Shown: positions 41,696 to 50,137 of the stretch, in pieces
How positions within the stretch are numbered: the stretch's first letter is position 1
How the letters are laid out: each line of letters starts with the position of its first letter
NCBI GenBank assembly: GCA_029972135.1
Contig: CP124755.1
Location: forward strand, 3,128,001 to 3,192,000
From: Candidatus Thiocaldithrix dubininis
Lineage (GTDB): Bacteria > Pseudomonadota > Gammaproteobacteria > Thiotrichales > Thiotrichaceae
Length of the DNA stretch: 64,000 nucleotides
Reading direction: 5' to 3'
Program-made: the position numbers and the translations under genes
The notes under the pieces: model-generated
Databases searched by the model: none
What the model was told of the DNA's origin: nothing
What the model saw: the letters and a program-made list of their open reading frames with translations, nothing else

Positions 41696-43210
41696 ATGAG
41701 CCTTGCGATTGTATACAGCCGCACCAATACCGGATTAGACGCGCCTTTAGTGAGCGTTGAAGTGCACTTAGCTAATGGTTTGCCCGGCTTTTCCTTGGTC
41801 GGCTTACCGGAAACAGCGGTAAAAGAAAGCCGGGATCGCGTGCGCGCCGCTGTCAGCAATTCGGATTATACCTTTCCATTACGCCGCATTACCGTCAATC
41901 TTGCGCCTGCGGATATGCCTAAAGACGGTGGGCGTTTTGATTTACCGATTGCCATTGGTTTATTAGCCGCTAGTGAACAATTGCCCTTAAATGCGTTAAA
42001 CACTTATGAATTTATTGGTGAATTATCATTGGGCGGGCAATTGCGCCCCGTACGTGGTGTTTTACCTACTGCAATTGCTGCCTTACAAGCCGGACGCGCC
42101 TTGATTGTGCCGTATGAAAATGCGGATGAAGCCAGCTTAATCCAAGGTTTAACCGTATATCCCGCCAAGCATTTACAGGAAGTGGTCGAGCATTTGCTCG
42201 GTCACGCCCCCTTAAGCCGTTGGCAACCGCAATTAGATACCCAAACGTTGCATTATCCGTTTGATTTAGCGGATGTGAAGGGGCAATTTATGGCGCGACG
42301 CGCCTTGGAGATTGCCGCCGCTGGTGGGCATAATTTGTTAATGGTAGGACCGCCGGGCACGGGTAAAACCATGTTGGCGAATCGCTTAGCCACGATTTTA
42401 CCGCCGTTAACTGAAGCGGAAGCCTTAGAATCAGCCGCGATTACCTCGATTAGTCATCAAGGTTTTCATAAACAAGCATGGGGGCAACGTCCGGTGCGCG
42501 AGCCGCATCATACGTCTTCCGGGGTCGCCTTAGTCGGCGGGGGTTCGCAAGTTAAACCGGGGGAAATTTCGTTAGCCCATCATGGCATTTTGTTTTTAGA
42601 CGAACTGACCGAATTCGACCGCAGCGTCTTGGATGTGTTACGCGAACCCTTGGAAACTGGCAAAATCACCCTATCGCGTGCGGCCCGCCAAGCCACTTAT
42701 CCGGCTAAATTTCAATTAGTTGCCGCCATGAACCCTTGCCCGCAAGGACGCGCTTGCGATATGCGCGAGCATTGCGAATGCACCCCCGACCAACAACGCC
42801 GTCACCGTAACCGTATTTCCGCCCCGTTTTTAGACCGGATTGATTTACAAATCGAAGTGCCACGCGTCAAACAAGCTGATTTACAATCGCTAACGGCAGG
42901 CGAAAGCAGTGCTACGGTGCGGGAACGCGTCGCGCTTGCCCGCCAACGCCAATTAAAACGCCAACAGAAAATCAATAATGCGTTAAGTGGGCGTGAAGTA
43001 GAGCAACTGTGTGCGTTAGCTGACAAAGATCAAAAATTATTAAATAGCGCGATGGAGCGTTTTAAATTGTCGGCACGCGCTTATCATCGAATTTTAAAAG
43101 TCGCCCGCACCATTGCTGATTTAGCCGATAGCGCGGACATTCGCACGCCTCATTTAACCGAAGCCTTAAGTTATCGGGCGTTAGATCGTTTAGCCGCCTT
43201 AAACCAATAG
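41696..43210 (+). CDS. comM: ComM-like AAA+ ATPase (Mg chelatase family)
   Basis: AAA+ helicase-like ATPase; ComM drives branch migration during integration of transforming DNA. About 504 residues: N-terminal S5-like domain (SLAIVYSRTNTGLDAPLVSVE, GLPGFSLVGLPETAVKES), Walker A GPPGTGKTMLANRL, Walker B GILFLDELTEF, a zinc-like Cys set (CPQGRACDMREHCECTP) and the C-terminal SARAYHRILKVARTIADL. The start at 41696 gives the family N-terminus. Its end overlaps convergent yrfG by 12 bp. Suggests natural competence potential. Confidence 0.93.
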   Translation: MSLAIVYSRTNTGLDAPLVSVEVHLANGLPGFSLVGLPETAVKESRDRVRAAVSNSDYTFPLRRITVNLAPADMPKDGGRFDLPIAIGLLAASEQLPLNALNTYEFIGELSLGGQLRPVRGVLPTAIAALQAGRALIVPYENADEASLIQGLTVYPAKHLQEVVEHLLGHAPLSRWQPQLDTQTLHYPFDLADVKGQFMARRALEIAAAGGHNLLMVGPPGTGKTMLANRLATILPPLTEAEALESAAITSISHQGFHKQAWGQRPVREPHHTSSGVALVGGGSQVKPGEISLAHHGILFLDELTEFDRSVLDVLREPLETGKITLSRAARQATYPAKFQLVAAMNPCPQGRACDMREHCECTPDQQRRHRNRISAPFLDRIDLQIEVPRVKQADLQSLTAGESSATVRERVALARQRQLKRQQKINNALSGREVEQLCALADKDQKLLNSAMERFKLSARAYHRILKVARTIADLADSADIRTPHLTEALSYRALDRLAALNQ

Positions 43211-43885
43211 CTGTTGGTAACTGCGAAGCGCGGTAAATTCGGCGGTATCTTTCAATGGTTGCTGTGAATCCGGTTGGGCAATCGCGTATAAATATTTCAC
43301 ACCGTAATTCGCAGCGGCGCGCAGAACGTGTAAGTTATCGTCAATAAACAGGCTGTGTTGCGGATCAAAGGCTTCGTGAGCGCGTAAGGTCGCCCAAAAA
43401 TCCGGGTGTTCTTTGGGTAAGCCTAATGAATGCGATGTAATCACCCGATCAAAATACTGTTCTAGGGCAATATAGCCAAATTTAACCGCCACACTTTTGT
43501 GATGGGCATTGGTTAATAACACCACCCGTTTCTGTTGGGCGCGTAAAAAGCTTAAGAACTGATCTACATGCGCTCGTAAGGCAATTTTATGTGCGGTTTC
43601 ATGCTTCAGCGCCACCATATCCACGCCTAAATGCTTCTGCCAATAATCCACACAATACCAATCCAGTGTGCCTTCCATTTCGGTATAACGCGCTAATAGA
43701 TAATCACGTATAGCGTCTGGCGAGGTATTGCGTTGTTCTGCCAAACGCTGCGGCAAATGTTCTAGCCAAAAGTGGTTGTCATAATGCAAATCTAATAATG
43801 TGCCATCCATATCTAAAAATACGGTTTGCACCGCCTGCCAATTCAGGTTAATGGGCGATAACAAGGCATCTTTCGCGGTCGGCAT
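43199..43885 (-). CDS. yrfG: HAD-type GMP/IMP nucleotidase YrfG
   Basis: Haloacid-dehalogenase-fold phosphatase of the YrfG group (purine nucleotidase). The 228-residue protein has motif I FLDMDGTLLDLHYDN, motif II VVLLTNAH, motif III lysine in SLGLPKEHPDFW, motif IV LFIDDNLHVLRAA, with a helical cap between. The ATG at 43885 is preferred over an upstream TTG. It is divergent from nudE, as in many Gammaproteobacteria, with 17 bp between the starts. Confidence 0.9.
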   Translation of the reverse strand: MPTAKDALLSPINLNWQAVQTVFLDMDGTLLDLHYDNHFWLEHLPQRLAEQRNTSPDAIRDYLLARYTEMEGTLDWYCVDYWQKHLGVDMVALKHETAHKIALRAHVDQFLSFLRAQQKRVVLLTNAHHKSVAVKFGYIALEQYFDRVITSHSLGLPKEHPDFWATLRAHEAFDPQHSLFIDDNLHVLRAAANYGVKYLYAIAQPDSQQPLKDTAEFTALRSYQQLLV

Positions 43886-43902
43886 CGTGCTAAAATCCCA
43901 GC

Positions 43903-44454
43903 ATGACAAAATTGCCTACCATACACCAAATTCGCACTGTTGCCAGTAGCCGCTTATTTTGGGTGCAAGCGGTCGACTTAGAATTCAGCAATGGGGAACA
44001 GCGCACTTATGAACGTCTCGCCAGCCGTGGACATGGCGCGGTCTTGATTGTGCCCGTCTTAAACGATGACACCTTATTATTAATCCGCGAATACTCTGCC
44101 GGAACAGAACGCTACGAACTGGGCTTTCCCAAAGGCAAAGTCGAAGCGGGCGAAGATTTAATGGCAGCGGCCAACCGCGAAATTATGGAAGAAGTCGGCT
44201 ATGGCGCACACGAACTACACCGTTTAAAACGCGTGAGTTTATCGCCGGGCTATATGATGCATCACACCGATTTGATTCTGGCACGCGATTTATACCCGCA
44301 ACGCTTAGAGGGTGACGAACCCGAACCGCTGGAAGTTGTCCCGTGGAAATTAGCTGATGCTGCCGATTTATTAGCGCGTGATGATTTCACTGAAGGGCGT
44401 AGTTTATTAGCGCTGTATTTGGCACAAGATTGGTTAAAAACGTATAAAGGATAA
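43903..44454 (+). CDS. nudE: ADP compounds hydrolase NudE
   Basis: Nudix hydrolase cleaving ADP-ribose, NADH and Ap3A-type dinucleotides. The 183-residue protein has the Nudix box GKVEAGEDLMAAANREIMEEVG, preceded by ERYELGFPKGK, and the NudE-type SLSPGYMMHHTDLILARDLYP. It is followed after 2 bp by cysQ; nudE-cysQ is a common pair. Length and motif spacing are normal. Confidence 0.93.
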   Translation: MTKLPTIHQIRTVASSRLFWVQAVDLEFSNGEQRTYERLASRGHGAVLIVPVLNDDTLLLIREYSAGTERYELGFPKGKVEAGEDLMAAANREIMEEVGYGAHELHRLKRVSLSPGYMMHHTDLILARDLYPQRLEGDEPEPLEVVPWKLADAADLLARDDFTEGRSLLALYLAQDWLKTYKG

Positions 44455-44456
44455 AC

Positions 44457-45248
44457 ATGGACTTAGCCGCATTCATGCCATTGGCTGTTCGCATTGCACA
44501 ACACGCGGGCGAACGCATTATGGCAATTTATAATAGCCCTGATTTTAATGTTGAAAATAAAGGCGATAACTCGCCATTAACGGCGGCAGATTTAGCCTCA
44601 CACCATTATATTGTTGATAGCTTAACGCAATTAACCCCTGATATTCCGATTCTATCCGAAGAATCCGCCAAACTGCCGTATAGCGAACGCGCTCAATGGA
44701 CAACTTATTGGTTGGTTGACCCATTAGACGGCACACGCGAATTCATTAAGAAAAATGGCGAATTTAGCGTATTGATTGCACTGATTCACAACCAGCAGGC
44801 CGTCTTAGGCGTAGTACACGCGCCCGCCTTAAATGAAACATGGTATGCCAGTCGCGGTCAGGGTGCATTTAAACAAACAGGCCATGACACGCAAGCCATC
44901 AAGGTCAGTGCTACGCATAAGCCGTTACGCGTAGTAGGCAGTAAATCGCATCGTGACCCGACTATGCCGGAGTTTTTAGCCCGGATTGGTGAGCACGATT
45001 ACCAAGTGTTAGGCAGCATTTTAAAAGCTTGTTGGGTGGCAGAAGGCAAATGCGATTTATACCCCAGACTCGGCCCCACTTCCGAATGGGACACGGCTGC
45101 CGCACAAATTATTGTGGAAGAAGCCGGTGGGCATTTTCTGCAAACTGACATGCAACCGATGCGCTATAACACCAAAGACAGCTTACTAAACCCTTACTTC
45201 TTTGTATTTGGGCGTGATTTTAAAGATTGGTCGCAGTATTTGTTATAA
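44457..45248 (+). CDS. cysQ: 3'(2'),5'-bisphosphate nucleotidase CysQ
   Basis: Magnesium-dependent phosphatase that removes 3'-phosphate from PAP/PAPS, recycling by-products of sulfate assimilation and acyl-carrier transfer. The 263-residue FIG-superfamily protein has SPLTAADLASH, ILSEESAKLPY, VDPLDGTREFIKKNGEF and TSEWDTAAAQIIVEEAGG, which hold the metal ligands. Coupled tightly to nudE. Confidence 0.94.
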   Translation: MDLAAFMPLAVRIAQHAGERIMAIYNSPDFNVENKGDNSPLTAADLASHHYIVDSLTQLTPDIPILSEESAKLPYSERAQWTTYWLVDPLDGTREFIKKNGEFSVLIALIHNQQAVLGVVHAPALNETWYASRGQGAFKQTGHDTQAIKVSATHKPLRVVGSKSHRDPTMPEFLARIGEHDYQVLGSILKACWVAEGKCDLYPRLGPTSEWDTAAAQIIVEEAGGHFLQTDMQPMRYNTKDSLLNPYFFVFGRDFKDWSQYLL

Positions 45249-45342
45249 GTTTGGCAAGTAGTTGACAGCCAATCATGGAAAATTTGCAGCCTTGGGTATC
45301 TGTGCTCTAATGCTGCCCCAAGTGTCTATTGGGAAAAACTCT

Positions 45343-46944
45343 GTGTATCAATTACTCGAACAACGTATACAACACATACTCGCGCAACAAATCAGTGATT
45401 CATTAAAAAATGCGCGCACAGGTTTGGAAAAAGAAAGCTTACGCGTTTCGCCGGATGGACATTTATCTCAAAGCAATCATCCCAAAAGGTTAGGTTCAGC
45501 CTTAACGCATCCTTGGATTACCACCGATTATGCAGAATCCTTATTAGAACTGATTACCCCCCCTCAAGCACGGGCTTATCAAGCCTTAGATTTCTTACAG
45601 ACTATTGAAACCTTTGTTTACCAGCAATTAGACGATGAATTGTTGTGGACCGCCAGTATGCCTTGTGTGTTGGCAGCGGATGAACGCGATATTCGTATTG
45701 CGGAATATGGCAGCTCGAACGCGGGTAAAATGAAGCATGTGTATCGTGAAGGCTTAGCGTGGCGCTACGGTAAAGCAATGCAAGTGATTGCGGGAATTCA
45801 TTTTAATTATTCGATTGATGAAGCCTTTTGGCAACCGTGGCAAGCATTAGAAGGCGATCAACAACCGTTACGTCAGTTCCGCGATGCCGGTTATATGGCA
45901 ATGGTGCGGAATATTCAGCGTTATGGTTGGTTGATTATTTATTTATTTGGTACATCGCCCGCTGTTTGTAAGAGTTTCTTGGGCAATCGTGCCAGCCCCG
46001 CCACCATGCGCGAATTAAATCAATACACCTTATATGAGCCTTATGGTACATCATTGCGGATGGGCAATATTGGCTATACCAATAAGAAGGAAGATCACAG
46101 CGGGGTTAAAGTTTGTTATAACACCTTGCCGACCTATATTCAGGGGTTACGCACCGCCATCAATACGCCTAGTGCAGAATATGAGGCAATTGGTGTTAAA
46201 GTAGACGGGCATTATCGGCAATTAAACGCCAATATTTTGCAAATCGAAAATGAATATTACAGCACGGTTCGTCCCAAACAGCCGTTAAATCGTTTTGAAA
46301 AGCCAACCGATGCCTTAGAAGAACGCGGCATTGCGTATGTGGAACTGCGCTCCATTGATGTCAATTCATTTCATCCCGCTGGCTTAACTAAAAAACAATT
46401 GTTCTTTTTAGAAGTGTTCATGCATTTTTGCTTATTGCAAGATAGCCCAATGGTCGATGCGGCAGAATATCAAGCGATTAGTAACAATCAACTATTAACC
46501 GCACATCAAGGACGCGACCCACAGTTACAACTGAACTGCTTGGGTAAAAGCGTTAATCTGCGAGAAAAGGCTAAAGAACTGTTACAAGCCATGCGTCCGG
46601 TTGCTGAATTACTCAACACAGTTCATCAAGAAGAGTGCTACACCGATTGCTTAGATAGTCAATTAGCCCTAGCTTATAACGCTGATTTAACCCCATCCGC
46701 CCATGCTTTAGAAGAAATGCAGCAACATCATGAGAGCTTTTTTGAGTTTGCACAGCGTAAATCCCTTGAACATCGTGAGTATTTTCTAACACGACAATTA
46801 AATTCTAAGCTAGAACAAGAGTTTAAGTTAATGGCAAGCCAATCCTTGGCGCAACAACAAACCTTAGAAAGTCAACCACAAATGCCGTTTGATGCGTTTT
46901 TACAGGCTTATTTTCAGGGAAACTTAGAATCTAAAAAAAATTAA
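45343..46944 (+). CDS. gshA: Glutamate-cysteine ligase GshA
   Basis: Makes gamma-glutamylcysteine, the first step of glutathione synthesis. The protein is about 533 residues with ARTGLEKESLRV near residue 25, TDYAESLLELITPP, GLAWRYGKAMQVIAGIHFNYS, ERGIAYVELRSIDVNSFHPAG and IQRYGWLIIYLFGTSPAV. I choose GTG at 45343, which has GGGA 8 bases upstream and gives the family N-terminus VYQLLEQRI; an in-frame ATG at 45310 and a TTG at 45262 are alternatives. Confidence 0.9.
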   Translation: MYQLLEQRIQHILAQQISDSLKNARTGLEKESLRVSPDGHLSQSNHPKRLGSALTHPWITTDYAESLLELITPPQARAYQALDFLQTIETFVYQQLDDELLWTASMPCVLAADERDIRIAEYGSSNAGKMKHVYREGLAWRYGKAMQVIAGIHFNYSIDEAFWQPWQALEGDQQPLRQFRDAGYMAMVRNIQRYGWLIIYLFGTSPAVCKSFLGNRASPATMRELNQYTLYEPYGTSLRMGNIGYTNKKEDHSGVKVCYNTLPTYIQGLRTAINTPSAEYEAIGVKVDGHYRQLNANILQIENEYYSTVRPKQPLNRFEKPTDALEERGIAYVELRSIDVNSFHPAGLTKKQLFFLEVFMHFCLLQDSPMVDAAEYQAISNNQLLTAHQGRDPQLQLNCLGKSVNLREKAKELLQAMRPVAELLNTVHQEECYTDCLDSQLALAYNADLTPSAHALEEMQQHHESFFEFAQRKSLEHREYFLTRQLNSKLEQEFKLMASQSLAQQQTLESQPQMPFDAFLQAYFQGNLESKKN

Positions 46945-47009
46945 CAAGATAATCATCTGATTTTTGTTACCCCTAACCAAAAACTCAGTTACACTACTAG
47001 ACATAAACT

Positions 47010-47147
47010 ATTGCCTGATACTTGAAAGTTTCCGTGCGCTCGTGTTGATTGTTTCGCTGCCCACGTTTTACTCCAGGTCTCAAAGCGCATAACTTATCGG
47101 GTCTCAACGACCGATCGTTATCAGGTAATTCGTGTGTCTGGTTACCT
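47010..47147 (+). ncRNA. Structured 5' leader of the RRM gene, possible RNA switch
   Basis: An outer helix pairs 47010-47020 with 47119-47129 (10 Watson-Crick pairs plus one G-U). Within it, 47036-47040 pairs with 47084-47088 and 47096-47103 with 47109-47115, giving a junction-like fold. AGGTAA (47123-47128), part of the outer helix, can instead pair with TTACCT (47142-47147), so two mutually exclusive folds exist. Leaders of cold-induced RNA-binding protein genes often regulate expression. Predicted by eye only. Confidence 0.45.
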
Positions 47148-47192
47148 CCTAACGTATTTTCAAACAGCACATGATTTATGAGACGATAAACA

Positions 47193-47648
47193 GTGAATAT
47201 CTACGTTGGTAATCTGCCCTACAAAATTTCTGATGCTGATCTGCGCGAATTGTTCGCGGCTTACGGTGAAGTATCAAGCGTTAGCATGGTAAAAGACAAA
47301 ATGACAGGGCAATCCAAAGGCTTTGGCTTTGTCGAAATGCCAGAAGCAGGCGAAGCTGCAGCAGCGATTCAGGGGTTAAACGAAAAAGCAGTACAAGGTC
47401 GCAACATTAAAGTTAATGAAGCGAAACCTCGTGAAGACAAACCACGCGGTGATCGCGGTGGTTTCCGTCCACGTGAAGGTGGTAACGGCGGCGCTGGCTT
47501 CCGTCCACGTAACGAAGGCGGTTTCGGTGGCGGTCGTGATGATCGTGGCGGTGACCGTGGTGGTTTCCGTAATGATCGCGGCGGCGATCGTGGTGGTCGT
47601 GATGACCGTGGCGGCGACCGTGGTGGTTTCCGTAAACGCGAATTCTAA
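47193..47648 (+). CDS. RRM RNA-binding protein with Gly/Arg-rich tail
   Basis: A 151-residue protein. One RRM (1-75) has RNP2 IYVGNL and RNP1 KGFGFVEM. The following half is low-complexity GGDRGGFR/DDRGG repeats, like cold-inducible Rbp proteins of cyanobacteria and many Gammaproteobacteria. It probably binds RNA non-specifically as a chaperone under stress. It starts with GTG after a leader of at least 180 nt and ends at a strong hairpin. The Arg/Gly repeats form an imperfect coding tandem repeat. Confidence 0.92.
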   Translation: MNIYVGNLPYKISDADLRELFAAYGEVSSVSMVKDKMTGQSKGFGFVEMPEAGEAAAAIQGLNEKAVQGRNIKVNEAKPREDKPRGDRGGFRPREGGNGGAGFRPRNEGGFGGGRDDRGGDRGGFRNDRGGDRGGRDDRGGDRGGFRKREF

Positions 47649-47656
47649 TCGCTTTA

Positions 47657-47680
47657 GGCTGATAGCAACTGCTATCAGCC
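47657..47680 (+). terminator. Hairpin after the RRM gene
   Basis: Perfect 10-bp stem (47657-47666 with 47671-47680), 4-nt loop, then TATCTTCT. Its right arm overlaps the last codons of convergent yggU. Confidence 0.75.
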
Positions 47681-47965
47681 TATCTTCTCAATCCCGTCTG
47701 GTAATTTAGTCGGCGAATCAATCACTAAGTGTTTATTTCTGCCCGTTTCGCCTGTTGCAATCAACACACTAGACTTAGCCACCCCAAATGTTTTCGCTAT
47801 AAATTTCACTAAACCTTCATTGGCTTTGCCATCCACAGGTGGTGCAGTAATCCGCACTTTAATCCGATCTTCTTGCTGCTCCGCAAACTCATTTTTACTG
47901 GCTTTGGGCTGCACCTTAATAAATAGATGCAACACCTCACCTTCCCAACGGTAAAATTGGCTCAT
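47675..47965 (-). CDS. yggU: DUF167 (YggU) family protein
   Basis: Small conserved protein of 96 residues and unknown molecular role. It shows the typical IKVQPKASKNEF, VRITAPPVDGKANEGLVKFIAKTFG and VLIATGETGRNKHLVI. It overlaps yggT by 4 bp. The order proC-yggT-yggU is a conserved gammaproteobacterial cluster. Confidence 0.93.
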   Translation of the reverse strand: MSQFYRWEGEVLHLFIKVQPKASKNEFAEQQEDRIKVRITAPPVDGKANEGLVKFIAKTFGVAKSSVLIATGETGRNKHLVIDSPTKLPDGIEKIG

Positions 47966-48516
47966 GCCGCCAAACCATAAGATTGCAGAATAATCAGAAT
48001 CACGTATAAACCTAATAAGGCAACCATAGGCGAAATATCAATCATACCCAAATTAGGTAAGATACGGCGAATCGGGCGCAATAATGGCTCAGTTAAACTA
48101 TGGAATAAGTCCACCATCGGATTGCCATAGTTATTACCAAACCAACTCATCACCGCTTGCACAATCAAAATGAAAATATACAAATGAATCACAGCGGAAA
48201 TCAGATCAAACACCGTATACAACACAATGCTCAGCGCATCGGCATTAATCCCGCGCACGCCAATTAATAACAAGGCCTTCACTGCCGTTAAACCTAAGGC
48301 TAACACCACAGCGGCCGAGTCAATTTTTCCCACAGGCGGAATAATGCGGCGTAAGGGTACGAGTAAAGGATTGGTAATTTTTACAATGAATTGGGATATT
48401 GGGTTGTAAAAATTAGCGCGTACCAGTGCTAATAAAAAGCGCAATATCACCGCACTGATATACATAGAAAACAGGGTTTCAATCAAAAAGACGCTAACAT
48501 TCTGTAGGGCGTTCAT
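47962..48516 (-). CDS. yggT: YggT family membrane protein
   Basis: A 184-residue inner-membrane protein with two internally similar halves, each containing the YggT motif: NPISQFIVKITNPLLVPLRRIIP and NPMVDLFHSLTEPLLRPIRRILP in abbreviated form. About four membrane helices. The family is linked to osmotic tolerance and, in some bacteria, cell-division or secretion factors. It lies 14 bp after proC and overlaps yggU. Confidence 0.92.
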   Translation of the reverse strand: MNALQNVSVFLIETLFSMYISAVILRFLLALVRANFYNPISQFIVKITNPLLVPLRRIIPPVGKIDSAAVVLALGLTAVKALLLIGVRGINADALSIVLYTVFDLISAVIHLYIFILIVQAVMSWFGNNYGNPMVDLFHSLTEPLLRPIRRILPNLGMIDISPMVALLGLYVILIILQSYGLAA

Positions 48517-48530
48517 GCTATTCCTTCAAT

Positions 48531-49373
48531 TTATTGGTTCGCAGCGGCTAATTCGCGCGAACGCTTTGCCGCCGCTTGTAAAGCTTGCTCGAATAATGCG
48601 GGTAAACCGCCGTCATTCAAGACCTTTAACGCCGCTTCTGTTGTACCACCTTTCGAGGTTACTTTACGCCGTAATTCTGCCGCCGGTTCGCCACTCTCTA
48701 AGGCTAAGCGTGCTGCACCTAAGGCGGTTTGCACTACTAATAACTGCGCATCTTCAGCACTCATACCCAAATTTTGCGCTGCGGCTTGCATGGCTTCCAT
48801 CACTAAGAAGAAATAGGCGGGACCGCTGCCTGATACTGCCGTAACTGAATCAATACTGGCTTCTTCTGCAAACCAAACCGTAATACCCACTGCGCGTAGA
48901 ATGCTTTCGGCTAAATTACGTTGCGCTTGGCTGACTTGGGCATTTGCCACTAATCCAGTTGCACCCGTTTGCACTAAGGCTGGCGTATTGGGCATACAAC
49001 GTACTATTGGTAGATTACCGCCTAACCATTGATTTAATGCGGCTTCACGAATACCCGCTGCAATGGAAATGACCAACGGTCGAGTACGCTGGGCTAAATC
49101 GGCTAAGGGTTCGAGTACTTCACGCATCACCTGCGGCTTAACTGCCAGTACCACTACGTCCGCCCCTTGCAAAGCTTCCGCATTATCTTGCGTAGCCTGC
49201 ACATCCGGCCAATGCTGACGAATCGCGTCTAATTGCTGCGGATCGGGATCAGCCACTCGTAACAGCACATTCGCTTTGTCTTGTAATAAGCCAATAATCA
49301 GGCTACGCGCCATATTGCCCGCGCCAATAAACGTAATCGTTGTGGGTTTTTGTGCAATTTGAGGTGTATTCAT
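48531..49373 (-). CDS. proC: Pyrroline-5-carboxylate reductase ProC
   Basis: Last step of proline synthesis: NADPH reduction of pyrroline-5-carboxylate. The 280-residue protein has Rossmann motif FIGAGNMARSLIIGL, VLAVKPQVMREVL, RCMPNTPALVQTGATGL and the family signature with SGSGPAYFFLVMEA and SKGGTTEAALKVL. The ATG at 49373 is chosen over an upstream TTG; no clear ribosome binding site is visible. It leads proC-yggT-yggU. Confidence 0.95.
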   Translation of the reverse strand: MNTPQIAQKPTTITFIGAGNMARSLIIGLLQDKANVLLRVADPDPQQLDAIRQHWPDVQATQDNAEALQGADVVVLAVKPQVMREVLEPLADLAQRTRPLVISIAAGIREAALNQWLGGNLPIVRCMPNTPALVQTGATGLVANAQVSQAQRNLAESILRAVGITVWFAEEASIDSVTAVSGSGPAYFFLVMEAMQAAAQNLGMSAEDAQLLVVQTALGAARLALESGEPAAELRRKVTSKGGTTEAALKVLNDGGLPALFEQALQAAAKRSRELAAANQ

Positions 49374-49440
49374 AGTTTGTTTTGGGTAGATCAAGCTCAA
49401 TATTGGATAATGACCTTAGTTTACTTGTGTTGGGGTGACA

Positions 49441-49764
49441 ATGGAAAACATACTGTTAATTCTCTTAATCGCGGCGGGGGCTTGGTTTTGGTGGGATTCC
49501 ATGAATGCACGCGAACGCGCTGTGGCAATGGCCGCACAGGCTTGTCAGCAAATTAATGTACAACTATTAGATCAGACAGTGTCATTAGAAAGTATTAAAC
49601 CAGCACGCAATGATGAGGGACGCGTGGTATTACGGCGCATTTATGGCTTTGAATACAGTATTGAGCGCGTAGAACGGCGCAAAGGTCGAGCAATTTTGCG
49701 CGGGCAACGCTTAGAGCAAATGCAGTTGGATCATGACGATGGCACAACGATTGAGCAATATTAA
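49441..49764 (+). CDS. DUF3301 small membrane-anchored protein
   Basis: A 107-residue protein with one N-terminal membrane helix (3-18) and a basic cytoplasmic domain: ERAVAMAAQACQQINVQLLDQTVSLESI and RRIYGFEYSIERVERRKG in outline. This matches DUF3301, a conserved gammaproteobacterial family of unknown role. GGGG lies 5 bases before the ATG at 49441. The 41-bp tandem repeat begins at the last base of its stop codon. Confidence 0.8.
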   Translation: MENILLILLIAAGAWFWWDSMNARERAVAMAAQACQQINVQLLDQTVSLESIKPARNDEGRVVLRRIYGFEYSIERVERRKGRAILRGQRLEQMQLDHDDGTTIEQY

Positions 49765-49991
49765 GCAAGCACCAAGAGAACGAGAGCATCAAATTCAATA
49801 AACCAGCAAGCACCAAGAGAACGAGAGCATCAAATTTAATAAACCAGCAAGCACCAAGAGAACGAGAGCATCAAATTCAATAAACCAGCAAGCACCAAGA
49901 GAACGAGAGCATCAAATTCAATAAACCAGCAAGCACCAAGAGAACGAGAGCATCAAATTTAATAAACCAGCAAGCACCAAGAGAACGAGAG
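49764..49991. repeat. 41-bp minisatellite, five full copies plus a partial one
   Basis: Copies start at 49764, 49805, 49846, 49887, 49928 and 49969 (partial, 23 bp). They are identical except for one C/T position (C,T,C,C,T in order). The unit begins AGCAAGCACCAAGAGAACGA. There are no spacers, so it is a tandem array and not CRISPR. It lies between the DUF3301 gene and gspN (stretch 49765-50137) with no gene in it. Confidence 0.95.
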
Positions 49992-50072
49992 AACGAGAGC
50001 CTAAATTTTTCAACCACTTATACCCCAAGAGATTGAGAGCCGTTCATGTCTTGTATGGGTTTAAGATACCGA

Positions 50073-50116
50073 AAAGCGGTCTAGTCACGCTATCGCGCCA
50101 CTGATAAAACCGCTTT
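50073..50116. terminator. Possible bidirectional hairpin after gspN
   Basis: AAAGCGGT (50073-50080) pairs with ACCGCTTT (50109-50116) around a 28-nt loop. It lies 22 bp after the gspN stop. The loop is long, so this is a moderate call. Confidence 0.5.
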
Positions 50117-50137
50117 CTAGGTAGATAAATGGTGATG

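Noticed and set aside
47416-47709. Second long frame within the RRM gene
   Set aside because: It arises from the periodic Gly/Arg repeats of the RRM gene in another phase, with no start signals.
49764-49991. Direct repeats resembling a CRISPR array
   Set aside because: The units are head-to-tail with identical sequence and no unique spacers, and no cas genes are present; it is a minisatellite.
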